A stretch of 64,000 bases of DNA, from the NCBI RefSeq assembly GCF_900101875.1, contig NZ_FNAI01000002.1:744001-808000 (forward strand). Direction: 5' to 3'. Position numbers and translations under genes: made by a program. Positions 51,213-60,146 of the stretch are shown in pieces. A model generated the notes under the pieces. It made no database searches and was not told where the DNA came from. It saw only the letters and a list, made by a program, of their open reading frames with translations. Positions within the stretch are counted from its first letter, which is position 1; each line of letters opens with the position of its first letter. This DNA comes from Mucilaginibacter pineti. GTDB taxonomy: Bacteria; Bacteroidota; Bacteroidia; Sphingobacteriales; Sphingobacteriaceae.

Positions 51213-51614
51213 TTAATGATCCTTACTCATTTCCGGCACGTAATGCAGGCCAGGGGTAAGCCAATGCAGCAACAATACCCTTGAATATCTGAAGTTAAAA
51301 GGGGCAAGTAATACCACAACACCCAGTATAATGCCACAATAAACCCAGGGGTTATGGCTGCCGGTTAATACGCTTATGGCTACGGCAAGGGTAACCATTT
51401 CGGCAACGTTAAAGGCATAGCTAACAAACATGGCTACATAAAAATAACCGGGTTCGCGCTCAAAACTTAGATTACAGTGTGAGCAGGTTTTATTCATTTC
51501 CTGCCCGTGAAAACCATACATGCTATTGGCAAACATATCGCCGCGGCGGCAACGCGGGCATTTGGCATGTACTATGGCGGGCCAGGCAGCTAATTTATAA
51601 TTTGTATTTTCCAT
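51213..51614 (-). CDS. DUF983 membrane protein
   Basis: This 133-residue protein has a zinc-ribbon-like N terminus with CPRC and CSHC pairs (residues about 19-45) and two membrane helices (about 60-80 and 87-108). It matches the DUF983 family of unknown function, often found near cytochrome c oxidase genes. It lies 11 bases downstream of the AraC gene on the same strand and is probably co-transcribed. Confidence 0.9.
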   Translation of the reverse strand: MENTNYKLAAWPAIVHAKCPRCRRGDMFANSMYGFHGQEMNKTCSHCNLSFEREPGYFYVAMFVSYAFNVAEMVTLAVAISVLTGSHNPWVYCGIILGVVVLLAPFNFRYSRVLLLHWLTPGLHYVPEMSKDH

Positions 51615-51625
51615 GATCGTTTTGG

Positions 51626-52501
51626 TTAGGAGTTTAATATTTTTTTACGGAAATCTTCGGGGTTCATTCCTGCCGATTTTTTAAAGAATTTGGTAAAGTA
51701 GGAGTTATCGCTAAAGTTGAGTTTAAAGGCAATATCTGTAATGCTAAGTTTGGGGTTGGTAAGTAAACGTTTAGCCTCAAGTAAAGTGCGGTTGCGGATA
51801 ACTTCGCCGGCCGGCATCCCCAGCAGATCTTTACAAACCGCGTTAAGGTGATTGGGAGTGATGTATAACAAAGCCGCATAATCCTTGGGGAGTTTAATAT
51901 CGGCATAGTGCTGTTCAATCAACACCTGGAAGTTTTTAATAAGCGTTTGGTTATAAGATAATTTACCCACCTGCTGCGGCGTTGCATTCAACCCATTTAT
52001 ACCGATGAATAATTGCAGCATCAGCAGCCTCACCATATCGCTGCCTTGTGGGGCTGGTTGGGTAATTTCGGTAAGTATGGCTTCAAATAATTGTTTGGCT
52101 GTCGCGAAGCTTTCGTTTGGCAAATTCACAACGGCATCATTCAGATTGCCGCTAAAAAACGAGAACCCATCCAGGTAACCCGGCTGCAGTACAAATGATT
52201 GTATAAAATTTGCCGAAAAGTTGATGATATAGCCATCGGTAAACCCATCAAAATGCCAGGAGTGTACCTGCCCGGGAATCATAAAATAAATTTGACCGGG
52301 GTTTACATCAAAGCTTTCAAAATCTATGGTATGGGTACCGGCTCCATGCGTAAACAACACCAGGTGGTAAAAGGAGTGCCGGTGCGGAAAGAAAAGGTTT
52401 TTATGCGCTTCCAGATAGGGAGCAAACCGGCTCACCAATAAGTCGTCCTGCCTAACGTCAGACAGGGAACAGATATCGTATACTGGAATGCTTTGTATCA
52501 T
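51626..52501 (-). CDS. AraC-family regulator (cupin sensor)
   Basis: This 291-residue protein has an N-terminal cupin-like sensor (HRHSFYHLVLFTHGAGTHTIDFESF, PGQVHSWHF) and a C-terminal double helix-turn-helix (about residues 190-288) with the AraC signature SITDIAFKLNFSDNSYFTKFFKKSAGMNPEDFR. It should bind a small ligand and control transcription. The DUF983 gene follows 11 bases downstream; the divergent flank holds no clear target. Confidence 0.92.
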   Translation of the reverse strand: MIQSIPVYDICSLSDVRQDDLLVSRFAPYLEAHKNLFFPHRHSFYHLVLFTHGAGTHTIDFESFDVNPGQIYFMIPGQVHSWHFDGFTDGYIINFSANFIQSFVLQPGYLDGFSFFSGNLNDAVVNLPNESFATAKQLFEAILTEITQPAPQGSDMVRLLMLQLFIGINGLNATPQQVGKLSYNQTLIKNFQVLIEQHYADIKLPKDYAALLYITPNHLNAVCKDLLGMPAGEVIRNRTLLEAKRLLTNPKLSITDIAFKLNFSDNSYFTKFFKKSAGMNPEDFRKKILNS

Positions 52502-52660
52502 ACCACAAAACTACACACAATACCCCGCTTGTAATGGTACTATGTGTAGTTTGTATGGTACTATTTACTTATTTTTAATTTTTATGCTGATTATATTAAG
52601 CCAAATTTTGTGGCTGTCATGGTAAAAAATGCTTAGTTATTCATGAGTTTCTAAAGAACA

Positions 52661-53611
52661 TTAATAGGCGCTTGCGGTATTCAATGTTTCAATTGCATAG
52701 GCGCTTAGTGATAGTGTTGCCGCTTTTGTAAATTCGGCAAGTTGTTTGGTATTGGTGGCGCTAACAATGGGTGCCGTAATGCTTGGCCTTGCAATAAGCC
52801 AGGCAAGTGAAACTGCAGCTGGCGTGCTGTTATATTCTGCAGCTACGCTATCAAGGGCTTTTAAAATGGCCTTGCCTCTGTCATTAAGGTATTTTTTTAC
52901 CATTGGGCCACGACTACTGCCCGCAAGGTCGGCTTCGGAGCGGTATTTGCCGCTTAAAAAGCCACTTGCCAGCGAAAAGTAACTGATTACGCCCAGTTTT
53001 TGTTTACTTACAAAAGGCTCAAAGGTGGTTTCATATTTTTCCCTGTCGAACAAATTATACTCGGGCTGCAGCGTCTGGTAACTTGGAAAACCTTTTTCAC
53101 TGCTCACTTTTAATGACTCATGAATACGCTCTACAGAAAAATTTGATGCACCTATCGCCCTCACTTTGCCTTCTTTTATCAATTGGGCGTAAGCACTCAG
53201 GGTTTCTTCAACCGGGGTTTCAGCGTCGTCATAATGAGATTGATAGAGGTCAACATAATCGGTCTGTAACCGCTGCAGTGAATCTTCCGCGGCTTTAATG
53301 ATGTATTCTTTTTTCAGCCCTTTTTTATTGGCAGCCAGTTCGGCGCCAACTTTGGTGGCAATTAGTACCTTATCGCGTTTGCCGCTTTGTTTAAGCCATT
53401 TGCCAATCTCCGTTTCAGATTCGCCGCCTTTGTTGCCCGGCACCCATACAGAGTAGGCGTCGGCAGTATCAATGGCATTAAAACCGGCATCTAAAAATGC
53501 ATCCAATAAAAGTGCTGTATCGGCTCCTTTAACTGTCCATCCGAAAACGTTGCCGCCAAAAAACAGTGGCGCTGTTTTTAAGCCGGAAGTACCTAATTCA
53601 CGTTGTTCCAT
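52661..53611 (-). CDS. Aldo/keto reductase (2)
   Basis: This 316-residue NADPH-dependent reductase has FIAIDTADAYSVW-like catalytic residues (NAIDTADAYS), LIATKVGAE with the catalytic Lys, LYQSHYDD with His, and cofactor-binding SATNTKQLAEF near the C terminus. It is only remotely similar to the aldo/keto reductase at 35162. The substrate is unknown. It is monocistronic. Confidence 0.93.
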   Translation of the reverse strand: MEQRELGTSGLKTAPLFFGGNVFGWTVKGADTALLLDAFLDAGFNAIDTADAYSVWVPGNKGGESETEIGKWLKQSGKRDKVLIATKVGAELAANKKGLKKEYIIKAAEDSLQRLQTDYVDLYQSHYDDAETPVEETLSAYAQLIKEGKVRAIGASNFSVERIHESLKVSSEKGFPSYQTLQPEYNLFDREKYETTFEPFVSKQKLGVISYFSLASGFLSGKYRSEADLAGSSRGPMVKKYLNDRGKAILKALDSVAAEYNSTPAAVSLAWLIARPSITAPIVSATNTKQLAEFTKAATLSLSAYAIETLNTASAY

Positions 53612-53797
53612 ACTGTAAATAATTAAAACTATGTATAAATAAAAAGAGCCCAGGGCACTATTTGTTTGTCAGGATATTGAAATAATCGCCAATAAACTTA
53701 AAAAGGCCGGTAATGGTGTTATACGCATATTTTTAAGGTGCTATATGCACATTTTTATTTGCGTGGCGGCCCCACATTTGGTTAAAAATATATCACA

Positions 53798-54268
53798 ATG
53801 AAAAACAAATTTTTAGTGGCCTGCATAATATGTTTATTATCGGCCAGCAGCATGTACGCATATACAGGTCCTGGCGATAATGCCGCTTATAACTCAGTTA
53901 TCCGCGATTTTATAGAAAGCCACATGACCTCCAATTACAAAAAACTAAATAAGGTGCTTGATGAAAATTCAACCTATAAAATTCCGCACGGCCAGGAAGT
54001 GCTTGTCCAAAGCAAAGAGGAATTGGTTGGTCAGATGAAAAAAGATGGTGGTTTGGTGCAAAACTGCACGTCAAATTATGAGGTGCTTGCCAAAAGTGAT
54101 GCTATGGTAATTGCCCGTGTTGATTTTAGGTACGATACCAACATTCAGCACAATTACCTGATACTTGAAAAGGATAAAAACCTGGAGTGGAAAATTACCC
54201 AGGTTTGCAAAATATTTGATGACGTTGCTATCCCTCAAAGTAAAGAACTGGCAACCGCGAAGAACTAA
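53798..54268 (+). CDS. Exported NTF2-like protein
   Basis: This 156-residue protein has a signal peptide (MKNKFLVACIICLLSASSMYA) and an NTF2-like fold of the lumazine-binding/DUF4440 type (FIESHMTSNYKKLNKVLDENSTYKIPHG ... WKITQVCKIFDD). Such small pocket proteins bind ligands or act as scaffolds in the periplasm. No catalytic residues are obvious. Two terminators follow. Confidence 0.8.
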   Translation: MKNKFLVACIICLLSASSMYAYTGPGDNAAYNSVIRDFIESHMTSNYKKLNKVLDENSTYKIPHGQEVLVQSKEELVGQMKKDGGLVQNCTSNYEVLAKSDAMVIARVDFRYDTNIQHNYLILEKDKNLEWKITQVCKIFDDVAIPQSKELATAKN

Positions 54269-54306
54269 ATTTTTTGACTGATTAATAAAGAATGATGTGT
54301 GACAGT

Positions 54307-54336
54307 CCTTTCTGCCGGCTGGCAGAGGGATTTTTT
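54307..54336 (+). terminator. Intrinsic terminator after the NTF2-like gene
   Basis: CTTTCTGCC pairs with GGCAGAGGG around GGCT (two G-T pairs), followed by a T run, about 38 bases after the stop. Confidence 0.75.
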
Positions 54337-54364
54337 GCTAATACCCTTTACCGCTACTCTAATT

Positions 54365-54391
54365 AATCACCCTTTTAGGGTGATTTTTTTT
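54365..54391 (+). terminator. Second terminator-like hairpin before the sensor kinase
   Basis: AATCACCC pairs with GGGTGATT around TTTTA, followed by eight T. It may back up the previous terminator or act as an attenuator upstream of the kinase gene at 54456. Confidence 0.8.
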
Positions 54392-54455
54392 GTTTTAAAT
54401 AGCTTTATTTTGAATGTAAATTGCATTAGGCTGCAAAAAATTAATTTGATATTAA

Positions 54456-57410
54456 TTGACTAAGACTTTTTTATTTCGGGTTGTTGCATTGGTGTGCGTG
54501 GTATACTTGGGTTTTATAGGTGCACGGCCGGCTTATGCACAAAAATATACGTTTGCCCATTATGATATCGAGGACGGGCTTATCCAGTCGCAGGTAAACA
54601 GGTTTTCTATGGATGCCGATCACCGGTTGTGGATGGGCACGTTTGGCGGTGCCTGCCGTTTTGATGGTAAGGAATTTATCGGCTATTCGCGCCAAAACGG
54701 ACTACCCAATAACTTTGTAGGCGCCGTACTTAATGATAGGGAAGGCCGCAACTGGTTTGGTACGCTTGGCGGCCTGGCGATGCTGCAAAACGGAAAAATC
54801 ACCCTTTATAACCCCGATATTACCTTAAAGCGAAATGTAGTAACCAATATAGTGCAGGATGCAGCCGGCACTGTTTGGGTGGTAATTGGCGAAACATTAT
54901 TTAAGATCAATGGCCAAAAACTACAGCATGTGGTTATTGCCGATAATGCCATCGTTACTAATCTTACTTTAAACAGCGCCGGCAGGGTTTACGCTGCGGT
55001 TTTTAAACAAGGGATCTACTGCTTTAACGGCAGATCATGGAATGTTTGCATCCGCCTTAGCGGTAATTACCAGGAGTTGCCCATACGGCGCATGATGTTT
55101 GACAGAGTTGATAAACAGAAACTTTATCTGCTTACCTGGTTTGGTATGTTCACCGTTAAAGGCGATGTGGTAACGTCATTGCCCGAAGAGCAAGCCGCCC
55201 TCATAAAAGGGCAATTACTAAGCTTTGCGCAGGATGCCGATAATAATTTGTGGATAGGTACCGATAATGGCGCTTATTGTATTTGCAGCGATGGTGTTAC
55301 GCATTATAGCTCCCAAAACGGGCTAACCGATAATTCCATAGCCGATATTTACCTGGATGCCGATAATAACCTTTGGCTGGGTAGCCTTGGCAATGGAGTT
55401 TTCAGGTTTGAGGGTAACAAGTTTTTAACTTTTGATGGTTCGCAGGGATTGCACGATGCCAAAATTGTGATGGGCATAACCCTTGATTGGAATAACGACG
55501 TTTTACTTGGTGCCGAAGGCGGCGGCCTTATCCGTTACGACGGTAAAAAACTGTTCGACGTTAAAACGCCGGTATCGCCTAAATACTTCAAGGGTATCCA
55601 ATGCCTGTACACCGATAAAAATAAAACGGTTTGGATAGGCACCGCGCTAACCGGCCTTTGGCAGTATAACAGCAACGGCTTTAAGCAAATAAAAGGCAGT
55701 CCGTTTATTTCATTTAATGGTATTACCAGCGATAGTAAGGGCACACTTTGGATGGCAAGCTCCCAGGGTTGTTTTTATTACGAAAACGGCCTTTTGAAAC
55801 AATTGGAGGGGGTACCCACATTTACCACATCCATTGTAATAACCGGGCACGATTCCTTATTTGTGGGTACGCAAAACGGCATTGTGCTGGTAGTTAATAA
55901 AAAGGTGATGAATACCTACAACCAAAAATTCCTGAAAAATACCACCATCCTTTGTATGATCAATTACAAAGGGATGATGCTGGTAGGTACCGACGACAGG
56001 GGCCTTTTTAGCTGGGACCTTAATACCGGTGCTTTAAAAAACTATACCATAAATGATGGCCTTAAATCCAACTCCATATACAGCCTTGTGGCCGATGATC
56101 GCGAAAAACTATGGATAGGCACCGGTCGCGGCGTTAATCGCATGAGTTATAAGACCAGCGGTAAAAAGTTTGAAATCATAGACAACATCGGTACCAAGGA
56201 ACAGGTCATGGAATCGAATCAAAATGCTATTGTTTATAAAGACCATAAAGTTTGGGTAGGTACCACCAAGGCAGTAATGGTGTATAACACAAAGGTGCGG
56301 ATGCAGCCATCTCCGCCGCCGCATATCATTATTGAAACGGTAAAGCTAATGCCGCAGATAAATAACAATGCTGATACAAATATTACCTATTTGAATAATG
56401 GCGTACAGCTTAACCATACCCAAAATCACCTGTCCATTTCATTTTTGGGAGTGTATTTAAAAAATCCGGATGGGGTGTCATACCGTTATAAACTGGTTGG
56501 GCTTGATAGTACTTTTTGCGCACCTGTAAAAAATAATGTGGTCGATTATCCGTCGTTGCCGCCGGGGAAATATACCTTCCAGGTAAAGGCCATCAGTCCC
56601 GATGGTAAGGTATCGGTAAATACGGCCAGTTTCGGGTTTTGCATTTCGTCGCCATTTTATAAAACCTTTATTTTCCAGGCATCGGTAATTTTATTTTTTA
56701 TGCTGATAGGTTTTGGCGTGCAGCGCTTTTTGCATGCGCTTAAAATACAGCGGCAAAATGCCATTGAGGTTATGAAACAGGATGAAAAAATAAAGATCCG
56801 CCAGCAAACGGCCGAAGATTTTCATGACGACCTGGGCAATAAACTTACCCGCATTTCCATCCTGTCGGAAATTTTGAATGCCAAGATAGACAAGGATAAA
56901 GCAGATCAGCGCGGCCTTGTTGAGCAGATAAAACAAAACGCGGCTGCCCTATACAATGGCACCAAAGATATTTTGTGGGCGCTTGACCCCAAGAGCGATA
57001 ACCTGTATGAAACGCTGGTACATATTAAGGAGATAGGTATTGAGCTTTTTCAGGATATGCCGGTTAACTTTAAGTTTGAAGGTATCGACCAAAACCTGCG
57101 GCAGATAAAGTTACCCATGGAGTACAGCCGTAACATCACCATGATATTTAAAGAGCTGCTGAATAACTCTCTTAAACATGCCGAAGCCGCCGAAGTGATC
57201 ATCCAGTTAGTTTATACCGATAAAAATGAGATTAGCCTATATTTTACCGATAATGGCAAAGGTTTCGATGAGCAAAAACATGGTAGAGGGCATGGCATAA
57301 ATAATATAAAGGCCAGGGCAAAACGCATTAACGCCGGTTTGGTAATTTTTTCGGAAGAGGGTAAGGGAACCAACGTTGAGCTTAAGTTTAAAAAGAATGG
57401 ATTAGTTTAA
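54456..57410 (+). CDS. Two-component propeller sensor histidine kinase
   Basis: This 984-residue protein has a signal peptide (ends PAYAQ), a large periplasmic region of two-component regulator propeller repeats (for example NLWIGTDNGAY, NNLWLGSLGNGVF, LWIGTGRGVNRM) up to about residue 610, a Y_Y_Y-type domain (about 640-725) and one membrane helix (about 738-757). A cytosolic HisKA_3 domain carries His790 (EDFHDDLGNKLTRI) with a HATPase (FTDNGKGFDE, GHGINNIKARA). Such kinases usually sense polysaccharide or nutrient signals. The start is a TTG with no ATG nearby. The LuxR-type regulator follows 12 bases downstream. Confidence 0.94.
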   Translation: MTKTFLFRVVALVCVVYLGFIGARPAYAQKYTFAHYDIEDGLIQSQVNRFSMDADHRLWMGTFGGACRFDGKEFIGYSRQNGLPNNFVGAVLNDREGRNWFGTLGGLAMLQNGKITLYNPDITLKRNVVTNIVQDAAGTVWVVIGETLFKINGQKLQHVVIADNAIVTNLTLNSAGRVYAAVFKQGIYCFNGRSWNVCIRLSGNYQELPIRRMMFDRVDKQKLYLLTWFGMFTVKGDVVTSLPEEQAALIKGQLLSFAQDADNNLWIGTDNGAYCICSDGVTHYSSQNGLTDNSIADIYLDADNNLWLGSLGNGVFRFEGNKFLTFDGSQGLHDAKIVMGITLDWNNDVLLGAEGGGLIRYDGKKLFDVKTPVSPKYFKGIQCLYTDKNKTVWIGTALTGLWQYNSNGFKQIKGSPFISFNGITSDSKGTLWMASSQGCFYYENGLLKQLEGVPTFTTSIVITGHDSLFVGTQNGIVLVVNKKVMNTYNQKFLKNTTILCMINYKGMMLVGTDDRGLFSWDLNTGALKNYTINDGLKSNSIYSLVADDREKLWIGTGRGVNRMSYKTSGKKFEIIDNIGTKEQVMESNQNAIVYKDHKVWVGTTKAVMVYNTKVRMQPSPPPHIIIETVKLMPQINNNADTNITYLNNGVQLNHTQNHLSISFLGVYLKNPDGVSYRYKLVGLDSTFCAPVKNNVVDYPSLPPGKYTFQVKAISPDGKVSVNTASFGFCISSPFYKTFIFQASVILFFMLIGFGVQRFLHALKIQRQNAIEVMKQDEKIKIRQQTAEDFHDDLGNKLTRISILSEILNAKIDKDKADQRGLVEQIKQNAAALYNGTKDILWALDPKSDNLYETLVHIKEIGIELFQDMPVNFKFEGIDQNLRQIKLPMEYSRNITMIFKELLNNSLKHAEAAEVIIQLVYTDKNEISLYFTDNGKGFDEQKHGRGHGINNIKARAKRINAGLVIFSEEGKGTNVELKFKKNGLV

Positions 57411-57422
57411 TTTAACAGGAGT

Positions 57423-58049
57423 ATGAACCGTAATATAAGGATAACGATTATTGAAGACGATGAAACCATAAGAAATGGTTACGCATACCTTATAGATGCT
57501 ACCGAAGGGTACGATGTTGTAAGTACTTATGTTTCATTTGATGAGGCCGCCAAAAAAATAGCTGCAGACCATCCTGATGTTATTTTGCTGGATATTGAGC
57601 TGCCGGGTGTTAACGGTATTGACGCCATTCCCAAACTTAAAAAGTTGCTGCCGCAATGCTTTGTACTTATCTTAACCGTATACGAATCAGAAAAGCTTAT
57701 ATTTAACGCGCTGGCCAACGGTGCATCCGGCTATCTAACCAAAAATACGCCCTCGGCAAAAATTGTAGAATCTATTAAGGAGGTTAAAGAGGGCGGTGGA
57801 CCAATGAGCATCAATATTGCCAAGCTGGTTATAAAGTCGTTTCAAAAAAACCAGGAATCGCCGCTTTCCAAACGCGAAACGCAGATCCTGGAACTTATTG
57901 GCGAGGGAAAAAGCCGCAGCCAGATAGCCAGGGATCTTTTTATTGATCTTGAAACGGTACGCAGCCACATCAAAAACATCTACATAAAATTGGATGTAAA
58001 TTCCCGGGCTGATGCTATAAAAATGGCCAAGCAAAACAAACTTATCTGA
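57423..58049 (+). CDS. NarL/LuxR-type response regulator
   Basis: This 208-residue regulator has a receiver domain with phospho-acceptor Asp57 (VILLDIELPGVNG) and a C-terminal LuxR-type helix-turn-helix (about 143-195, LSKRETQILELIGEGKSRSQIARD). It lies 12 bases after the propeller kinase and is its cognate partner. Together they are a split version of the fused hybrid two-component systems common in Bacteroidota. Confidence 0.95.
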   Translation: MNRNIRITIIEDDETIRNGYAYLIDATEGYDVVSTYVSFDEAAKKIAADHPDVILLDIELPGVNGIDAIPKLKKLLPQCFVLILTVYESEKLIFNALANGASGYLTKNTPSAKIVESIKEVKEGGGPMSINIAKLVIKSFQKNQESPLSKRETQILELIGEGKSRSQIARDLFIDLETVRSHIKNIYIKLDVNSRADAIKMAKQNKLI

Positions 58050-58072
58050 TAAACTATCTAAAAGTGCAAGTT

Positions 58073-58208
58073 ATTCATTGCAGTTGACTTTAGTCAACGG
58101 TTATGATAATATTATTGCGGGCTTTAGCCCAATTGTCCAAGTAAAATTTAGGCTAAAGCCCTCTTTTTCCAGTCTATATTCCGTTGACTGAAGTCAACGG
58201 CAATGAAT
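58073..58208. repeat. Nested palindromic intergenic repeat
   Basis: Outer arms ATTCATTGC and GCAATGAAT enclose GTTGACTTTAGTCAAC, GGGCTTTAGCCC, GGCTAAAGCCC and CCGTTGACTGAAGTCAACGG, each a palindrome. The whole 136-base segment is an inverted repeat of shorter inverted repeats. It lies 24 bases after the response regulator stop. The rest of the 436-base gap holds a smaller hairpin (ATCCCCC-TATTT-GGGGGAT, 58322-58340) but no gene. Confidence 0.85.
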
Positions 58209-58361
58209 TGTAGGATACTTAAATTAGCTAAATCAAATTTATGTAACTTCTGATAAACGGCTCATTATTGGCTTATCTGTAATATCTTACAGGTAATATT
58301 TATTTTACTAATAATTAATAAATCCCCCTATTTGGGGGATACGCCCGCCTTGCCAACAACC

Positions 58362-58369
58362 TACCTTTG
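58362..58369 (+). promoter_or_regulatory. Putative -7 box upstream of the VOC gene
   Basis: TACCTTTG fits TAnnTTTG, about 117 bases before the ATG at 58486. No -33 box at the right distance. Confidence 0.4.
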
Positions 58370-58485
58370 AATTGTATAGCAGTTTTTGACTGACCGGCAG
58401 CTATATCCCCACGCTAAAACATCACGCCCTCATTTACATAAAGCGGGGCTGATCTTTTAAAACATTAGCATAATTTAAGCACACC

Positions 58486-58854
58486 ATGAAATTGAAATAT
58501 ATCCCTGTTTTTACAGATGATATGGACGCGTTAATAAGTTTTTACAGCGAGAAATTGGGATTTACAGTGGCCGGCAAGATGGCATTTATAGAAGGCTGGG
58601 AAGGAACAGTGCTGGAAGCCGATAATTTACCCGATGCTGCAATTGTAGTAACAGCGGGCAATACCACCAACAATAAAGCCTGTATTATACTAAGTACCGA
58701 TGATTGCCTGGCCGATTATCATTTATATAAATCAAAAGGGCTGTTTTTTTGCACCGCGCCCCGCTACCTGCCCGCAGGTATGCAGGCCGAGTTTTTAGAT
58801 CCGGCGGGCAACCTGTTTGTTTTACTGGAAGAAAGAAATTATAACGAATTATAG
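58486..58854 (+). CDS. VOC-family (glyoxalase/dioxygenase-like) protein
   Basis: This 122-residue protein has the paired beta-alpha-beta-beta-beta modules of the vicinal-oxygen-chelate superfamily (YIPVFTDDMDALISFYSEKLGFTV ... FLDPAGNLFVLLEE). Metal-ligand residues are not all obvious. Members act as glyoxalases, dioxygenases or resistance proteins. It lies 11 bases before the AraC gene and is probably co-transcribed. Confidence 0.88.
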   Translation: MKLKYIPVFTDDMDALISFYSEKLGFTVAGKMAFIEGWEGTVLEADNLPDAAIVVTAGNTTNNKACIILSTDDCLADYHLYKSKGLFFCTAPRYLPAGMQAEFLDPAGNLFVLLEERNYNEL

Positions 58855-58865
58855 ATCTTGAAACG

Positions 58866-59732
58866 ATGGACTATTCAAAAACCTTACGTAACAACAATAA
58901 AATATATAGCCGCACCGGCAGCCAGCGGCAAAGTCAGCAGCATGCGGCAGATTTTAGTATGCGTTTTGTTTTAAGCGGCAACGAGCGTTATGATATAGGT
59001 CACAGAAACCTGTCTATTTACCCCGATTCATTTTTGTTGCTCAATAGCGGCACCCAATACTCAAGCGATACAGATTCAAGCGAACCGGTTCAATCTTTCC
59101 ATATCAATTTCGACAGGCAGTTTTTGCAGGATTTCAGGGATTGTATTACCATGAAGGATAGTAAGCTGCTGGCCCGGCAAGGCACAGCTGCAAAGCCCGA
59201 CCAGGAATATAACGAAACCATTTACCCCTTTCGCGGCGATATAAGGTATAATGTGCATCACCTGAAACACCACCTTGATAATGGTATACAGGACGAGATG
59301 CTGATAAACGAATACCTGCACCATTGCCTTATTAACTATTACAGCATTTATAACGAAGAGGTTTTAACCAAGGTTGATAAGCTGGGCTTTTTAAACAAAG
59401 GTACCCGGCTTGAAATTTTACGCAGGCTTAATATGGCAAAGGAATACCTGTACAGCAACTTTAACCAAAACATAAGCCTGGATGACCTGGCCGACCATGC
59501 CTGCCTTTCGGTTAATCATTTACTGCGCACCTTTAAACAGGCATTTAACCAAACTCCGCACCAGTTTTTAATACAATTACGGCTGCAACGGGCACAACTG
59601 CTGTTAAAAAGTACAAAATACCCCATTAACGAGGTGGTTAACCTTATAGGCTTTGAATGCCCAAGCTCATTTATAAGGCTGTTTAAAACGCATTATAAAA
59701 TTACACCTTTAAAATACCGCCAAACAGCCTGA
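58866..59732 (+). CDS. AraC-family regulator (2)
   Basis: This 288-residue protein has a poorly conserved N-terminal cupin-like sensor (about residues 20-110) and a C-terminal AraC double helix-turn-helix (about 190-288; SLDDLADHACLSVNHLLRTFKQAFNQTPHQFL ... YPINEVVNLIGFECPSSFIRLFKTHY). It lies 11 bases downstream of the VOC gene and 414 bases upstream of susC. It may control the VOC gene, the SusC/SusD pair or both. The N-terminal sensor does not resemble the one at 51626. Confidence 0.9.
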   Translation: MDYSKTLRNNNKIYSRTGSQRQSQQHAADFSMRFVLSGNERYDIGHRNLSIYPDSFLLLNSGTQYSSDTDSSEPVQSFHINFDRQFLQDFRDCITMKDSKLLARQGTAAKPDQEYNETIYPFRGDIRYNVHHLKHHLDNGIQDEMLINEYLHHCLINYYSIYNEEVLTKVDKLGFLNKGTRLEILRRLNMAKEYLYSNFNQNISLDDLADHACLSVNHLLRTFKQAFNQTPHQFLIQLRLQRAQLLLKSTKYPINEVVNLIGFECPSSFIRLFKTHYKITPLKYRQTA

Positions 59733-60146
59733 TGCGGCAATCCCTGCCGTTGTTTTATCATCCTTTGGTCAACTAAAATTTGTGCCGAAGCTGGGATATG
59801 TCAAAGTCATTAAAATGGTGATTATCGCACATCCGGCGAAAATAGCATGTGTTAATATTGTGTTACATATAAAATATTGCCTGTAAAGGGTATTTATTTA
59901 ATTAACTATTAAAAACATGCACATGCCTATTACACCACCCACGTAGCCAATTGGCTCATTATTATCCGGGAGAAAACAAATACCTACAGATACAGCGTTG
60001 ACTGCCACCCCTTATCATTTTGGCGCGTATCATACTTAGTTACAAAGTACTACCTGTACTCCATATCCCCCGGTAAATCAGAACCAAATCAATTTCATGG
60101 CGCAGCTGCCATGATCATCTTTTCAAAACAATTTATACACAACACA
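59733..60146. other. Gene-free region upstream of the SusC gene
   Basis: I see no gene, RNA or repeat here. The region should carry the susC/susD promoter and any regulator sites, but no TAnnTTTG box with a matching -33 box stands out. A palindrome-like CATGGC-GCAGCT-GCCATG at 60097-60114 lies about 32 bases before the start. Confidence 0.35.
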
